Shown: piece after piece, positions 8,764 through 17,727 of the stretch
How the letters are laid out: every line of letters starts with the position of its first letter
Position numbering within the stretch: position 1 is the first letter of the stretch
From: Butyrivibrio sp.
GTDB lineage: Bacteria; Bacillota; Clostridia; Lachnospirales; Lachnospiraceae
Assembly (NCBI GenBank): GCA_024694565.1
Contig: JAILJR010000211.1
Coordinates: forward strand, 1 to 59,579
Direction of reading: 5' to 3'
Length of the DNA: 59,579 bases
The notes under the pieces: generated by a model
What the model was told of the DNA's origin: nothing
The model's input: the letters and a program-made list of their open reading frames with translations, nothing else
Databases searched by the model: none
Translations under genes and position numbers: made by a program

Positions 8764-9972
8764 TTAAATCCTGAGCGCATCTATCGGCTTCATCTTTGCA
8801 GCCTTTCTGGCCGGATATAAACCGAAGAAAATTCCGATAGCTACAGAAAATGCTGCGGCTCCCATAACAGAACCGGGAGTGATGATCAGATCAAAACCGA
8901 TAGCACCACATATAAAGTATGCAGCGATCACACCCAGAACTATACCTATAAGCCCTCCAATCAGCGTCAGTATCCCTGCCTCAGCCAAAAACTGAGTCAT
9001 AATAGCTCCCGTGCTTGCCCCTATGGACTTTCTTATTCCTATTTCTCTGGTTCTCTCTGTCACAGATACCAGCATGATATTCATAACTCCTATACCGCCA
9101 ACAATCAGGGATATGACCGAAACCAGAAGAAGGAAGTCCTGGGCCACCCCCAGAATCTTATTAAGCTCATCTGATATATCTGCCATACTGTAGGAACTCA
9201 GAGCCTTATCTCCCCGAAGATTGTGGGCATTGGCAATTACATCCTTGGCCCTTTTCATCGATTCCGAAAGGGTCGACTGGTCATCAAACAAAAGGAGTTT
9301 TGTATAATCCTCTATATTGTAGTCGAAATCAGCAGCCATAGATGTGTACGGTATCTCAACCTGGGCGAAATATTCCTCTCCCTGCATAATGAACTCATAC
9401 ATCTCATTCATGTGGTCTCTTAGCCCAATGATCGTATATTCAGCGCTCTTTCCGGCTATATTTATCTCAACGCTTCTTCCGACAGCGTCCTCTGTTCCGA
9501 AGATCTTCTTGGCGTCATCAAGCAGCATCACACATACCCGCTGTTCCGAGCCGACCTGCTGGTCTGTAAAATACTGTCCGCTTACAATCTTATTGCTGAG
9601 TGAATACTGGAATGATGCAGCACCCCCATTCACAAGACAGTCAAATGTGCCGTTCCTCCCGGTTATTTTCCCGCCGCTCTCAAAATTTGGCGATATCCCC
9701 TTTATATTTGGGAGCTGTTCCCGGATATTTTCAATATCATCATTAGTAAGTCTCTCAGAGGTCTTTGCTGTGTTGATGGAAATGTAGCCGTAGTTGCCTG
9801 CAAGGTCATTTAATGAGTTTTTTACATAGGAACTCATTCCATTTCCAAGCGCAACCACCGCAATGACAGCAGCAATTCCCACAACTATGCCAAGCATGGT
9901 CATAAGTGATCTGTATCCGTTATTTAGTATCTGCTTAATTGCACTCTTAAAATATTCTGCAAATCTACCCAT
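8764..9972 (-). CDS. MacB-type ABC transporter permease (first of pair)
   Basis: This 402-residue permease has the same design as the next gene: one N-terminal helix (residues ~22-45), an extracytoplasmic domain to about residue 270, then three helices. The motifs VGGIGVMNIMLVSVTERT and REIGIRKSIGAS are present. It starts two bases after the stop of the membrane-fusion gene with no clear SD of its own, suggesting translational coupling. With the partner permease and the ATPase at 11819-12523 it should form the inner-membrane part of a MacAB-like exporter. A Gram-positive envelope has no outer-membrane channel, so the fusion protein probably acts as an extracytoplasmic adaptor. Confidence 0.92.
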   Translation of the reverse strand: MGRFAEYFKSAIKQILNNGYRSLMTMLGIVVGIAAVIAVVALGNGMSSYVKNSLNDLAGNYGYISINTAKTSERLTNDDIENIREQLPNIKGISPNFESGGKITGRNGTFDCLVNGGAASFQYSLSNKIVSGQYFTDQQVGSEQRVCVMLLDDAKKIFGTEDAVGRSVEINIAGKSAEYTIIGLRDHMNEMYEFIMQGEEYFAQVEIPYTSMAADFDYNIEDYTKLLLFDDQSTLSESMKRAKDVIANAHNLRGDKALSSYSMADISDELNKILGVAQDFLLLVSVISLIVGGIGVMNIMLVSVTERTREIGIRKSIGASTGAIMTQFLAEAGILTLIGGLIGIVLGVIAAYFICGAIGFDLIITPGSVMGAAAFSVAIGIFFGLYPARKAAKMKPIDALRI

Positions 9973-9974
9973 AA

Positions 9975-11756
9975 TTACTGAATCGGTGCCACCTGAACCA
10001 GTGTACCCTCCTGCAAATTGCTGACATCGGAAATAATAACCTTGTCACCCACACTAAGTCCGTCTGTGATCTGAGCCTCTGAGCTGCTGGAAATACCTAT
10101 GGTGACATTCTTTCTTACTGCCACACCGTTGTCCACAACATAGACAAAATCACTCTCACTGTCTGTCTGGACATATTCATAGGGAAGAACGATTGTGTCC
10201 TCCGCCTTCTGTGCATGGATCTTATTATTGGCCTCAACTCCAAGGATTATATCCTTATCGGGGTTTGTCACCCTGATCTTTGTATCTACAACTGCCACGC
10301 CATTAGTATTCTTGGTCGCTGTGCCTGAGATCTTCTGGACCTCTCCTTCATAGCTTTTTCCGTTGATTGTAATATCAACCTTCTGGCCAAGTGAAATCTT
10401 GGAAAGATCAGACTTTGAAACCTGTATCGAAACCTGAACGTCATCCAGATTGGCCAGAGTAAGTATCTGCGTACCATTCTGTACCATCGCACCGGAAACA
10501 ACAGTTGCGGGAATAGCAGTTACTACGCCGTTAAAGTCTGCGACAACGCCATCCTTTGCCCTCTCCAGCTTCCCAAGGGTGTCCTGCTGATTGAGCTGCG
10601 CCGACTCCAACTGGGCCTTGCTTGATGAGGCTGTTCCCGGATTAACCTGAGCAGTCTTAGCCGATGTCAGATGCGACTGCTCCTCCTTGAGAGCTGTTAT
10701 TTCATTGTTCCAGCCCTGAATCTCGGTATCATTCTGAATGGCGTACTGTACCTCCTGTATGGACTGATTTACCGCAAGCAGCATCTGCCTGTTGCTCTCA
10801 GACATCTCCTTGTTTTCATCATCTTCTCTTCTGTTCATATAATCTTCATCACCGAGAGTCCCATCCTTGACACCGTTCTGGTTGATATCCATAGCTGTCT
10901 TGTTAAGGTCGGTCAGGGTCTGGTTCATCCTGTTCTTCTTCTCAGTGATCTTGTTATTAATTGCGTCAATCTCCGCGGTGATGGCATCGAGTCTGTCATT
11001 GATCTGCTGAGCGCTCATACCCTCGGCATATTTCCTGTCCGCCGCGCCGGTGGGTGTGTAGAGCGCGTTGTAATTGCCCTTTGCCTGCTTGATGGCAAGC
11101 TCTGCATTTTTCTGGGCAAGCTCTATAGCCCCGGTGTCAAATGTATAGAGAACATCGCCGGCATTTACCTTATCTCCGACCTTGACATTTAGCTCATCAA
11201 GCGGAGCCTGGATCTCTGAGAAATAGCTCTTGGTCTCGCCGCTCTCAACAGTACCTGATATAGACAGCACGTTCTCTATACTCCCGAGCGCCACATCCAT
11301 TGTCTCAACGGGTACAAATGCATTCTTTGCCGCATTGATCTTTGCAACGACAACACCCGCAATAAGAGCTGCTGCCACTCCAATGACAACATATCTCTTC
11401 TTGAATCTCTTCTTTTTCTTAACCGAATCCGACAGGTCAACACTGTCATCCTCGTCGTAGATCTCCAGATCAACCCCCGTCGTTTCCTTGATAACATTAT
11501 TATCAGCCGCAAGGATTTCCGGCGTCACAGCTTCTTTTTCCTTAACCTCCGAAAGAGAATCACTCGCTTTCGGATCAGCCGGGGCTTTTTTCATCTGTGC
11601 ACTCTCAGCCATTTCAGGATTATTGCCCTTACCCTCAGCCGGGGACTTTTCAGTATTTGTGCCCTCAGCCGGAGTATTATCCGTTTTCTTCAATTCAGCT
11701 GACAAGTTCCCGGTGTTCGTTTCATTAGCATTAACCGGCATATTCTCTTTACTCAT
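9975..11756 (-). CDS. Membrane-fusion (HlyD/MacA-type) protein of ABC exporter
   Basis: The product has 593 residues if started at the second ATG (11756), which sits six bases behind GGGAGGAG; the upstream in-frame ATG at 11762 touches the SD and is unlikely. The N-terminal ~120 residues are low-complexity (Asn, Thr, Lys, Glu, Pro), probably cytoplasmic. A basic KKKKRFKKR stretch then leads into one helix (~132-150, VVIGVAAALIAGVVVA). The rest is an extracytoplasmic adaptor: a lipoyl/barrel-sandwich half (GDKVNAGDVLYTFDTG), a long coiled-coil hairpin (~230-390), the second half (DGVVADFNGVVTAIPA) and a beta-barrel. It lies between ATPase and permease genes of one operon. Confidence 0.9.
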   Translation of the reverse strand: MSKENMPVNANETNTGNLSAELKKTDNTPAEGTNTEKSPAEGKGNNPEMAESAQMKKAPADPKASDSLSEVKEKEAVTPEILAADNNVIKETTGVDLEIYDEDDSVDLSDSVKKKKRFKKRYVVIGVAAALIAGVVVAKINAAKNAFVPVETMDVALGSIENVLSISGTVESGETKSYFSEIQAPLDELNVKVGDKVNAGDVLYTFDTGAIELAQKNAELAIKQAKGNYNALYTPTGAADRKYAEGMSAQQINDRLDAITAEIDAINNKITEKKNRMNQTLTDLNKTAMDINQNGVKDGTLGDEDYMNRREDDENKEMSESNRQMLLAVNQSIQEVQYAIQNDTEIQGWNNEITALKEEQSHLTSAKTAQVNPGTASSSKAQLESAQLNQQDTLGKLERAKDGVVADFNGVVTAIPATVVSGAMVQNGTQILTLANLDDVQVSIQVSKSDLSKISLGQKVDITINGKSYEGEVQKISGTATKNTNGVAVVDTKIRVTNPDKDIILGVEANNKIHAQKAEDTIVLPYEYVQTDSESDFVYVVDNGVAVRKNVTIGISSSSEAQITDGLSVGDKVIISDVSNLQEGTLVQVAPIQ

Positions 11757-11818
11757 TCCCATCTCCTCCCTTGCATGTAATCATACAGAAACAATAATTC
11801 TACAGACGCCCCCATCAT

Positions 11819-12523
11819 TCAAATCTCATCCCGGTAGTCCGGGTTGATAATATCACTCGTAATGCGTCCGTCCGATATCGTAATAATCCTCTTAGCCTGC
11901 GCCGCAATCCCCGGATCATGTGTAATGATGATCACCGTTCTGCCCTCATAGTAGAGCCTCTTGATGATGCGAATGATCTCCTTTGTCGATGCTGTATCCA
12001 GGTTACCTGTCGGCTCATCTGCAAGAAGTATAGGTGGCGCCTGGGCAATAGCACGGGCTATTGCAACCCTCTGCTGCTGTCCGCCACTCATCTCGTTAGG
12101 TCTGTGAGTCTTTCTCTTTTCAAGGCCAACACTGTTCAGCGCCGCATTTGCAAGCCTCGTCCTCTCCTTCTTATTTACGCCCCTGTAAATAAGCGGGAGC
12201 TCAACATTCTCCAGCGCAGTCAGCGATGGAATCAGATTGAATCCCTGAAATATGAACCCAATCTCTCTGTTCCTGACATCCGACTGCTCATCATCCGTCA
12301 TGTGTGATACATCCTGTCCATGCAGAAAGTATTTTCCTTCCGTGGGAGTATCAAGACATCCAAGCATGTTCATCAAAGTAGACTTTCCGGAGCCGGACTG
12401 TCCGATTATTGCCACAAATTCGCCCTCCCCAATAGTAAGCGAAACGTGGTTCAAAGCCCTGACCTCGTTCTCCCCCGGATTGTATATCTTGCTCACATCC
12501 TGGATTTCAACCAGCTTCCTCAT
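11819..12523 (-). CDS. MacB/LolD-type ABC transporter ATPase
   Basis: This 234-residue ATPase has Walker A (GQSGSGKST), Q-loop ([17 protein letters not shown]), signature ([14 protein letters not shown]), Walker B ([12 protein letters not shown]) and the switch His in IIITHD. I chose the ATG at 12523 because GAGGAAG lies six bases upstream and the protein then begins at the usual family position ([12 protein letters not shown]); in-frame ATGs further upstream (12538, 12562) have no SD. It is the first gene of the operon that continues with the fusion protein and two permeases. It powers export by the MacAB-like complex. Confidence 0.93.
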   Translation of the reverse strand: MRKLVEIQDVSKIYNPGENEVRALNHVSLTIGEGEFVAIIGQSGSGKSTLMNMLGCLDTPTEGKYFLHGQDVSHMTDDEQSDVRNREIGFIFQGFNLIPSLTALENVELPLIYRGVNKKERTRLANAALNSVGLEKRKTHRPNEMSGGQQQRVAIARAIAQAPPILLADEPTGNLDTASTKEIIRIIKRLYYEGRTVIIITHDPGIAAQAKRIITISDGRITSDIINPDYRDEI

Positions 12524-12572
12524 ACAAAACTTCCTCATCTGCCAGTGTGCCATCCCAATCATTCCTTAACTT

Positions 12573-12683
12573 TTGTGCAGGATTGTCGTCACATGCAAGG
12601 CGGAAGAAGGAGTCGATGCGGGTGCATCAGCAACTGATGACAACGCGGCATATGACGGCAAGATGGTGCAAGCAAAGAAATGA
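12573..12683 (+). pseudogene. Possible remnant of a coding sequence
   Basis: In the intergenic region one plus-strand frame reads without stops for about 36 codons, with a protein-like composition (CKAEEGVDAGASATDDNAAY then DGKMVQAKK) and a TGA stop at 12681. A TTG at 12573 is the only start-like codon after an upstream TAA, and no SD is visible. It could be the decayed 3' end of a former gene, or chance. Nothing recognisable. Confidence 0.2.
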
Positions 12684-12820
12684 TTGCGCGGTACACCGGG
12701 CTGCTTCAGCTCAAAAATCAGCCCCAAATACTTACGACCAAAAACATATCATATATATTATTTCATTTTTCTAAAATAATAAAGGAAAAAATTTACAAAG
12801 TTTTTATTCTTTTTTTCTAC

Positions 12821-12866
12821 AAAAAACGTGGCATTCGGAAAATCAAACACTTCCAAACGCCACGTT
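12821..12866 (-). terminator. Intrinsic terminator of the NHLM exporter operon
   Basis: A 16-bp near-perfect stem (AACGTGGCATTCGGAA at 12825-12840 with TTCCAAACGCCACGTT at 12851-12866) and a 10-base loop is followed, in minus-strand sense, by a T-rich tract. It lies 100 bases beyond the stop of the 12967-15138 gene. Confidence 0.75.
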
Positions 12867-12872
12867 ATTATG

Positions 12873-12950
12873 CGCCGACCTGCAAAAACTCGCCCGGCCG
12901 GCTCTTACTGCGCATATTGTTCAATCGCTTCGGGCACGCCTTCGCTCTGC
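12873..12950. repeat. Left half of a type A palindromic element
   Basis: The sequence runs from a C-like arm (about 12873-12902) into the A left arm CTGCGCATATTGTTCAATCG and the conserved GGGCACGCCTTCGCTC segment, then stops before the core. It reads directly into the 3' end of the exporter gene at 12967. There is no right arm, so this is a truncated copy. Confidence 0.65.
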
Positions 12951-12966
12951 TATTATGTTTAGCCTC

Positions 12967-15138
12967 TTACAGCTGCTGCCTCTTAACCAGATCTGCGAAA
13001 TAGCCGTTCTGTTTCATCAACGTTTCATAGTTTCCCTCTTCAACTATTTTTCCTGCATCCATCACGAGTATCCTGTCGCAGTTTTTTATAGTTGAAAGTC
13101 TGTGGGCGATAACTATTCTCGTACACTTCAGTTCATCCAGAGACTTTGCGATCTGCTTCTGGGTGATGTTGTCAAGAGCACTCGTCGCCTCATCAAATAT
13201 CAGTATGCGGGGCTTTGATGCCACAGCTCTTGCAATCAGGATCCTTTGCCTCTGTCCTCCGGAAATTCCGCCCTGCCCCTCCGAGATTATTGTATTCATC
13301 CCCATCGGCATGGCCCTTATATCATCTGCAATCCCGGCCATCTCAGCTGCTTCCCAGGCCTCTTCCACAGAAAGCTTCTCAGATGCAATTGCTATGTTTT
13401 GGAAGATATCCCCATAAAACAGCTGTGCATCCTGGATTACCGAGCCGATCTTTCTGCGCAGGGACTTAAGATCGATCCTTGCAATGTCCTTCCCGTCAAA
13501 GAAAACGAGGCCCTTTTCAGGCTTTTCAAATCCCAGGATCAGCCTTACAAGAGTTGACTTTCCGCAGCCCGTCTTTCCGACAACCGCCACATACTCTCCG
13601 GACTTTATCTTAAGAGAAAAGTTTTCCAGAATATATGGCGAGTCCTCATTGTATCTGAAATAGACACCATTTATCTCAATACTTCCGTTTATCCTTGTTG
13701 CAATGTCCTTCTTGAGCGTCTTTTCCGGCTCTGCCTTGAGTATAGGCTCGGCCATTTCCAGTACCGGCTTGATCTTTGCAAGGGAAATTGATGCCTCAGA
13801 CAACTGGGTAAATGCTGCAAATACAGCAGCATATGAAATATTAAATGCATAGTACTCAGATGCCGTTACTCCCGACTTGATCGAAATCTCGTAGAAAATA
13901 ATTGTTCCGATCAGTGAAATCGCTACATTTATGACATTGTTGATCTTAAGAAAGAAAGGCGGGTTATACGTAAGCGCTGCTCCCTCTGCATAAAACTCTG
14001 CCCACTTTGAGAATATTCTCTTCTCCGCACCGGCCAGCTTTATCTTCTGGATTCCGTTCAGGATTGAATACGAAAGGCCTTCCTCTTTTGCGCTGATCTC
14101 CATGATCTTTTTGCTTATCCCTACCTGAATAAGTGTGGCTGCAGTCGAGAGGACAACGGTCAGTACAATGATGGCAACGGAAGGCATCAGCAGTGCCTGC
14201 GCAATTCCTGATATCTGCCGCAGATAAAGAAGCGATATCAAAGACGTGATCCCAAGCGAAAACACATCATCTATTATTATGTCACAGATTGAATTCACGC
14301 TTTCAGCCCTGTTTGAAAGTTCACCTGAACTGAACTGTCTGAAAAACGGCACCGGAAGCGTCAATATCCTCTGCATTACCGCCTGTTCTACCGGGATTGT
14401 CACCTTCCACCTTACCCTTGAGAGTACATATGACTTCAGCGCCTGAAAAAAGCCTCCAAATATGATCGCGCCGATCATCACAAGCATAACACCGGCAAAC
14501 AGCTGATAGTTCTTTTCAGCCACTACTCTTCCTGTCATTATCACGGACGCCCACGGAAGAACCATGGAAAAGATCACCACAGCCAGGGCTGCCAGAGCAA
14601 AATAGGCGTAATCATACGCTGACAGTCTGCTTCTCATATACCCGACAAGATCCGGGATCCCAAGCTTTTTCAAAGGCAATGGCTGATAGAATGCAACCGC
14701 ATCCTCTTCAAAGATATCTGCAGATTTTTTTGTCGCAATAGTCTTTTTATTTGTGACGGGATCATAGTAATAATACCCGGCAAACCCAAGAGGATATAGG
14801 GTGATCGGCGAGTGATCCTCCTTCAGAAAGCATATGACGGGGCCAAAGCAGTCGGTAAACCAGCTTCCCTTTATCTTGATGCCGGCCTTCATGATTCCCA
14901 CAGCACCGGCTGCATACTCTATCTGGTCAAGAGGATTCTCAATGCCTGAAGGAATCTCCACCTTAGGCAGATTGTAGTATGAAAAGACATCATCCACCGT
15001 GCTCTTTATACTTCTTTTTACAGCCCCCTTGCGGACGCTTTCTCCAAGGACCTTCCTGGAAATATTGTCATAGGAGCGCTCGAACATCTCCTCATCTTTT
15101 CTTTTTCTCAGTCTAATCTGTTCATCAAACCAGCCCAA
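12967..15138 (-). CDS. NHLM-type bacteriocin exporter, permease/ATP-binding protein without peptidase
   Basis: This 723-residue half-transporter has a ~160-residue N-terminal extension, transmembrane helices (~175-430), and a C-terminal ATPase with Walker A (GKTGCGKSTLVRLI), signature (ISGGQRQRILIARA) and Walker B (ILIFDEATSALD). The N-terminal domain lacks peptidase residues, as in the second ABC protein of NHLM export systems. The start is TTG at 15138, seven bases behind AAGGAG. It follows the peptidase-bearing transporter by 11 bases, and the two probably make a heterodimeric exporter for a leader-peptide-containing natural product. No precursor or maturase was found nearby. Confidence 0.88.
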   Translation of the reverse strand: MGWFDEQIRLRKRKDEEMFERSYDNISRKVLGESVRKGAVKRSIKSTVDDVFSYYNLPKVEIPSGIENPLDQIEYAAGAVGIMKAGIKIKGSWFTDCFGPVICFLKEDHSPITLYPLGFAGYYYYDPVTNKKTIATKKSADIFEEDAVAFYQPLPLKKLGIPDLVGYMRSRLSAYDYAYFALAALAVVIFSMVLPWASVIMTGRVVAEKNYQLFAGVMLVMIGAIIFGGFFQALKSYVLSRVRWKVTIPVEQAVMQRILTLPVPFFRQFSSGELSNRAESVNSICDIIIDDVFSLGITSLISLLYLRQISGIAQALLMPSVAIIVLTVVLSTAATLIQVGISKKIMEISAKEEGLSYSILNGIQKIKLAGAEKRIFSKWAEFYAEGAALTYNPPFFLKINNVINVAISLIGTIIFYEISIKSGVTASEYYAFNISYAAVFAAFTQLSEASISLAKIKPVLEMAEPILKAEPEKTLKKDIATRINGSIEINGVYFRYNEDSPYILENFSLKIKSGEYVAVVGKTGCGKSTLVRLILGFEKPEKGLVFFDGKDIARIDLKSLRRKIGSVIQDAQLFYGDIFQNIAIASEKLSVEEAWEAAEMAGIADDIRAMPMGMNTIISEGQGGISGGQRQRILIARAVASKPRILIFDEATSALDNITQKQIAKSLDELKCTRIVIAHRLSTIKNCDRILVMDAGKIVEEGNYETLMKQNGYFADLVKRQQL

Positions 15139-15149
15139 TTTACTGCTCC

Positions 15150-17318
15150 TTAATCATTATTTACAAGCCCGCTGTAATAGCCGCCCTTCTCAAGCAGCTC
15201 CTCGTGGGTTCCCCTCTCTACGATCACGCCCTTATCAAGGACTATGATCTCATCGCAGTCTCTGATGGTTGACAGTCTGTGCGCTATGATCACAAGAGTG
15301 ATGCCTCTGTCCTTTATGGCCTTGACCACGTCATATTCTGTCTTCGCATCAAGAGCACTGGTCGCCTCATCAAGTATTACAATTGAAGGGTCCATCGCCA
15401 GCACCCTGGCAATTTCAAGGCGCTGTCTCTGCCCTCCGGACAAATCCTTGCCGCCCTCTGTCAGTCTGTACTGATAGCCGCCCGGCTTCTTGATAATGTC
15501 ATCATGTATCTGTGCATCTCTGGCAGCCATTATCATCTCGAAGTTCTCAATGGACTCATCCCACATCTTGATATTGTTCTCAATGGTATCCTCAAAAAGA
15601 ATGATATCCTGATCCACAACTGCAACTGATCCGGTAAAAGAGCTTCTGTCAATCTCCAAAATAGACTTGCCGTCAAAGAGTATCTCTCCGCTCCAGGGCT
15701 TATACAGTCCTGAAATAAGCTTTGACATGGTTGACTTTCCACAGCCGCTTCCACCCACTATTGCCACTCTTTTGCCCTGGGTGAGTGTCATCGAAAAGTC
15801 CTTGATGAACGGCTCATCAAGTCTTGAATAGCCAAAGGTCACATTCCTGATCTCAATATTTCCGGTGAGCTTTTCAAAAACATGGCTGTCGTCATCCTCC
15901 CTGTCCGCATACTCATCAGTCCTGTACTGCATGACATCCTCAACCCTCTCAATGTCGGTTCTCATCTCAAGAAGATTCTGCCCTGATGAAATTATCGTTG
16001 TAGCCGGTCCCATAAAGGCTGTAAGTATTGACTGAAAGGCCATGATCAAACCGATCGTAAAACTTCCCTGTATAGTCAGGTAGACGCCGGCAAAAAGGAT
16101 CGCGTAGTTGGCAGCAATCGACAGTGTCGATGGAATGGCAGTCAGAAAGGTGTTCTTTTTTACAAATTCAACCTCCTTCTCATCCACTGATGCCTTCAGT
16201 CCTATCCAGTTCTCGTAGAAGCCGTTTTCTGCACCGCTCGCCTTGATAGTCTCGATCATGCTTATCCCGGAGAGGGTGGATGTTGCAAGCTTTCCCCTTG
16301 CAACCAGCATTGCACGCGTCATGTTTATCCTCTGACTGCTTATGATGGATGACATAAAGAGATTGAGGATTACCGTTCCCACGCCGAGTATTGTCAGCGG
16401 TACTGATATTCTTACCAGGACAACAAGATAAAACAGCATCATTCCAGTGTTAAGACAAAGAGGCGCAAGTGTATTGACGATGGTACTCGCGATCTGCTGA
16501 TTTGTCTCATGCCTCATCAGAAGATCACCTGACATTCTCTGGGAAAAGAATTCCATGGGCAGCCGAAGCATCTTCCACATAAAGGAAGTACTTCCGTTCA
16601 TGGCAAGCTTTCCATCAACCCTCAGGGAATAGACCGCTGACACCCAGGATACTGCAATCTGCAGCACCGCCAGCCCCGACATAACAACGAGAAAAAGCTC
16701 TGCTTTTCCGGAAGCGGAATGTCCCAGGAGATTGTCCATAAAGTATTTAGACATAAACGGGTTTACCAGGGTAAAAAGATAGGAAAAAATGAGCATGACA
16801 GCAGTAAATATAACCGCAGATTTAGCATCCTGAAGCCGTTTTTTGGCAAATTCAGCTACACTCTTTCTCCTGCCATCAGCGACAAAGTTCTCAGTGGGCT
16901 CAAACATCAGGGCAACCCCTGTGAAGCTCTTTTCGAATTCCTCTAACGGGATCGAGACATTTCCCCTTGAAGGATCATTGATATAAGCCCTGTTCCCCTT
17001 GAATCCGCACAGTACCACAAAGTGGTTATAATCCCAGTGGATTATGCATGGGTAAGTAGCTTTCTGCTTTATAGCCACGTTGTCGACCCTGAAGCCATTG
17101 GCCACAAGGCCGTAATTTCTCGCAGCTCGCAAAATATTTCTTGCATTGGAGCCGTCTCTCGACACACCGCAGTCAAGTCTGACCTGCTCCAAAGCCACCC
17201 ACTTACCATAGTATGCAAGGATCATGTCAAGACAGGCTGCTCCGCATTCAAGAGCCTCCATCTGCATAACAACGGGCACTTTCGTAACGCCCTTAGAAAC
17301 CGGCTGTTTTTTAACCAT
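15150..17318 (-). CDS. NHLM-type bacteriocin exporter with C39 leader peptidase
   Basis: This 722-residue protein carries an N-terminal C39 peptidase with the catalytic set Gln19, Cys25 (in MEALECGAACL), His99 (NHFVVL) and Asp115 (INDPSRG), then a transmembrane domain (~165-440) and an ATPase with Walker A (GGSGCGKSTMSKLI), signature (LSGGQRQRLEIARV) and Walker B (IVILDEATSALD). I chose the ATG at 17318 (AAAGGACC eight bases upstream) because the peptidase motif then falls at the family-typical position; an in-frame ATG at 17393 would add 25 residues. The enzyme cleaves double-glycine-type leaders during export. The partner ABC gene lies directly downstream. Confidence 0.92.
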   Translation of the reverse strand: MVKKQPVSKGVTKVPVVMQMEALECGAACLDMILAYYGKWVALEQVRLDCGVSRDGSNARNILRAARNYGLVANGFRVDNVAIKQKATYPCIIHWDYNHFVVLCGFKGNRAYINDPSRGNVSIPLEEFEKSFTGVALMFEPTENFVADGRRKSVAEFAKKRLQDAKSAVIFTAVMLIFSYLFTLVNPFMSKYFMDNLLGHSASGKAELFLVVMSGLAVLQIAVSWVSAVYSLRVDGKLAMNGSTSFMWKMLRLPMEFFSQRMSGDLLMRHETNQQIASTIVNTLAPLCLNTGMMLFYLVVLVRISVPLTILGVGTVILNLFMSSIISSQRINMTRAMLVARGKLATSTLSGISMIETIKASGAENGFYENWIGLKASVDEKEVEFVKKNTFLTAIPSTLSIAANYAILFAGVYLTIQGSFTIGLIMAFQSILTAFMGPATTIISSGQNLLEMRTDIERVEDVMQYRTDEYADREDDDSHVFEKLTGNIEIRNVTFGYSRLDEPFIKDFSMTLTQGKRVAIVGGSGCGKSTMSKLISGLYKPWSGEILFDGKSILEIDRSSFTGSVAVVDQDIILFEDTIENNIKMWDESIENFEMIMAARDAQIHDDIIKKPGGYQYRLTEGGKDLSGGQRQRLEIARVLAMDPSIVILDEATSALDAKTEYDVVKAIKDRGITLVIIAHRLSTIRDCDEIIVLDKGVIVERGTHEELLEKGGYYSGLVNND

Positions 17319-17418
17319 AGTGAAACGGTCCTTTTCGATAAACTGATTTTTGTCAGGCAGTAGCCTCCTGCTCCGACATGTAAATTTGCACAAACGCCCA
17401 AAAAGGCAACTACCACTA

Positions 17419-17447
17419 ATTATAACACGGTAAAACCCACATTTTAA
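17419..17447 (-). promoter_or_regulatory. Candidate promoter of NHLM exporter operon
   Basis: On the minus strand TATAAT (17419-17424) lies 17 bases downstream of TTAAAA (17442-17447). The -10 is perfect and the -35 is weak. It is about 100 bases from the chosen start at 17318 and 26 bases from the alternative start at 17393. Confidence 0.5.
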
Positions 17448-17493
17448 TGTCCATTATGCGGCAATTCAGTTTGCCAAGTTACAAGTCAGTAAC

Positions 17494-17580
17494 AATTCAG
17501 TGGGATAGCCATCCGGAGCAGGCCGGACCAAAGCGAATGTATGGCGGCCCGGCCTGTTCCGGATGGCTGACCACTGAATT
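17494..17580. repeat. Mini type B palindrome
   Basis: The outer arms AATTCAGTGG...GCCATCCGGAGCAGGCCGG (17494-17526) and CCGGCCTGTTCCGGATGGCTGACCACTGAATT (17549-17580, given here by its ends) are complementary over about 32 bp with a few mismatches around a 22-base loop. The arms match type B (48149-48362, 54072-54266), but the core hairpin is absent. It may be a deletion derivative. It sits between the divergent NHLM exporter and formate channel genes. Confidence 0.75.
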
Positions 17581-17659
17581 TCAAAGAATTATGACCTTGT
17601 ATTCTCGCTCTGCAAAACTATATCTTGTATTTTAGAGCATTTTGTAATACCATATAATG

Positions 17660-17683
17660 TATCAGCAATGTACTTCGCTGATA
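17660..17683 (+). promoter_or_regulatory. Small dyad just downstream of a TATAAT box, upstream of the formate/nitrite channel
   Basis: A perfect -10 (TATAAT, 17653-17658) with no clear -35 is followed at once by the inverted repeat TATCAGC-N10-GCTGATA. This placement suits an operator or a leader hairpin. No regulator can be named. Confidence 0.35.
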
Positions 17684-17727
17684 TGTAGTGAGTTGCCACA
17701 GATTCCGTAAATCAAAGGAGGCTTTCT

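Noticed and set aside
9975-11756. Fusion protein as the third component of the NHLM exporter
   Set aside because: It is inside the MacAB-like operon, between that ATPase and its permeases, and has RND/MacA-like rather than NHLM HlyD layout as far as I can tell. Sharing cannot be excluded.
12547-12774. 75-codon plus-strand frame
   Set aside because: It has Arg/His/Cys-rich random-like composition and no SD, and it overlaps the likely promoter region of the minus-strand ATPase gene.
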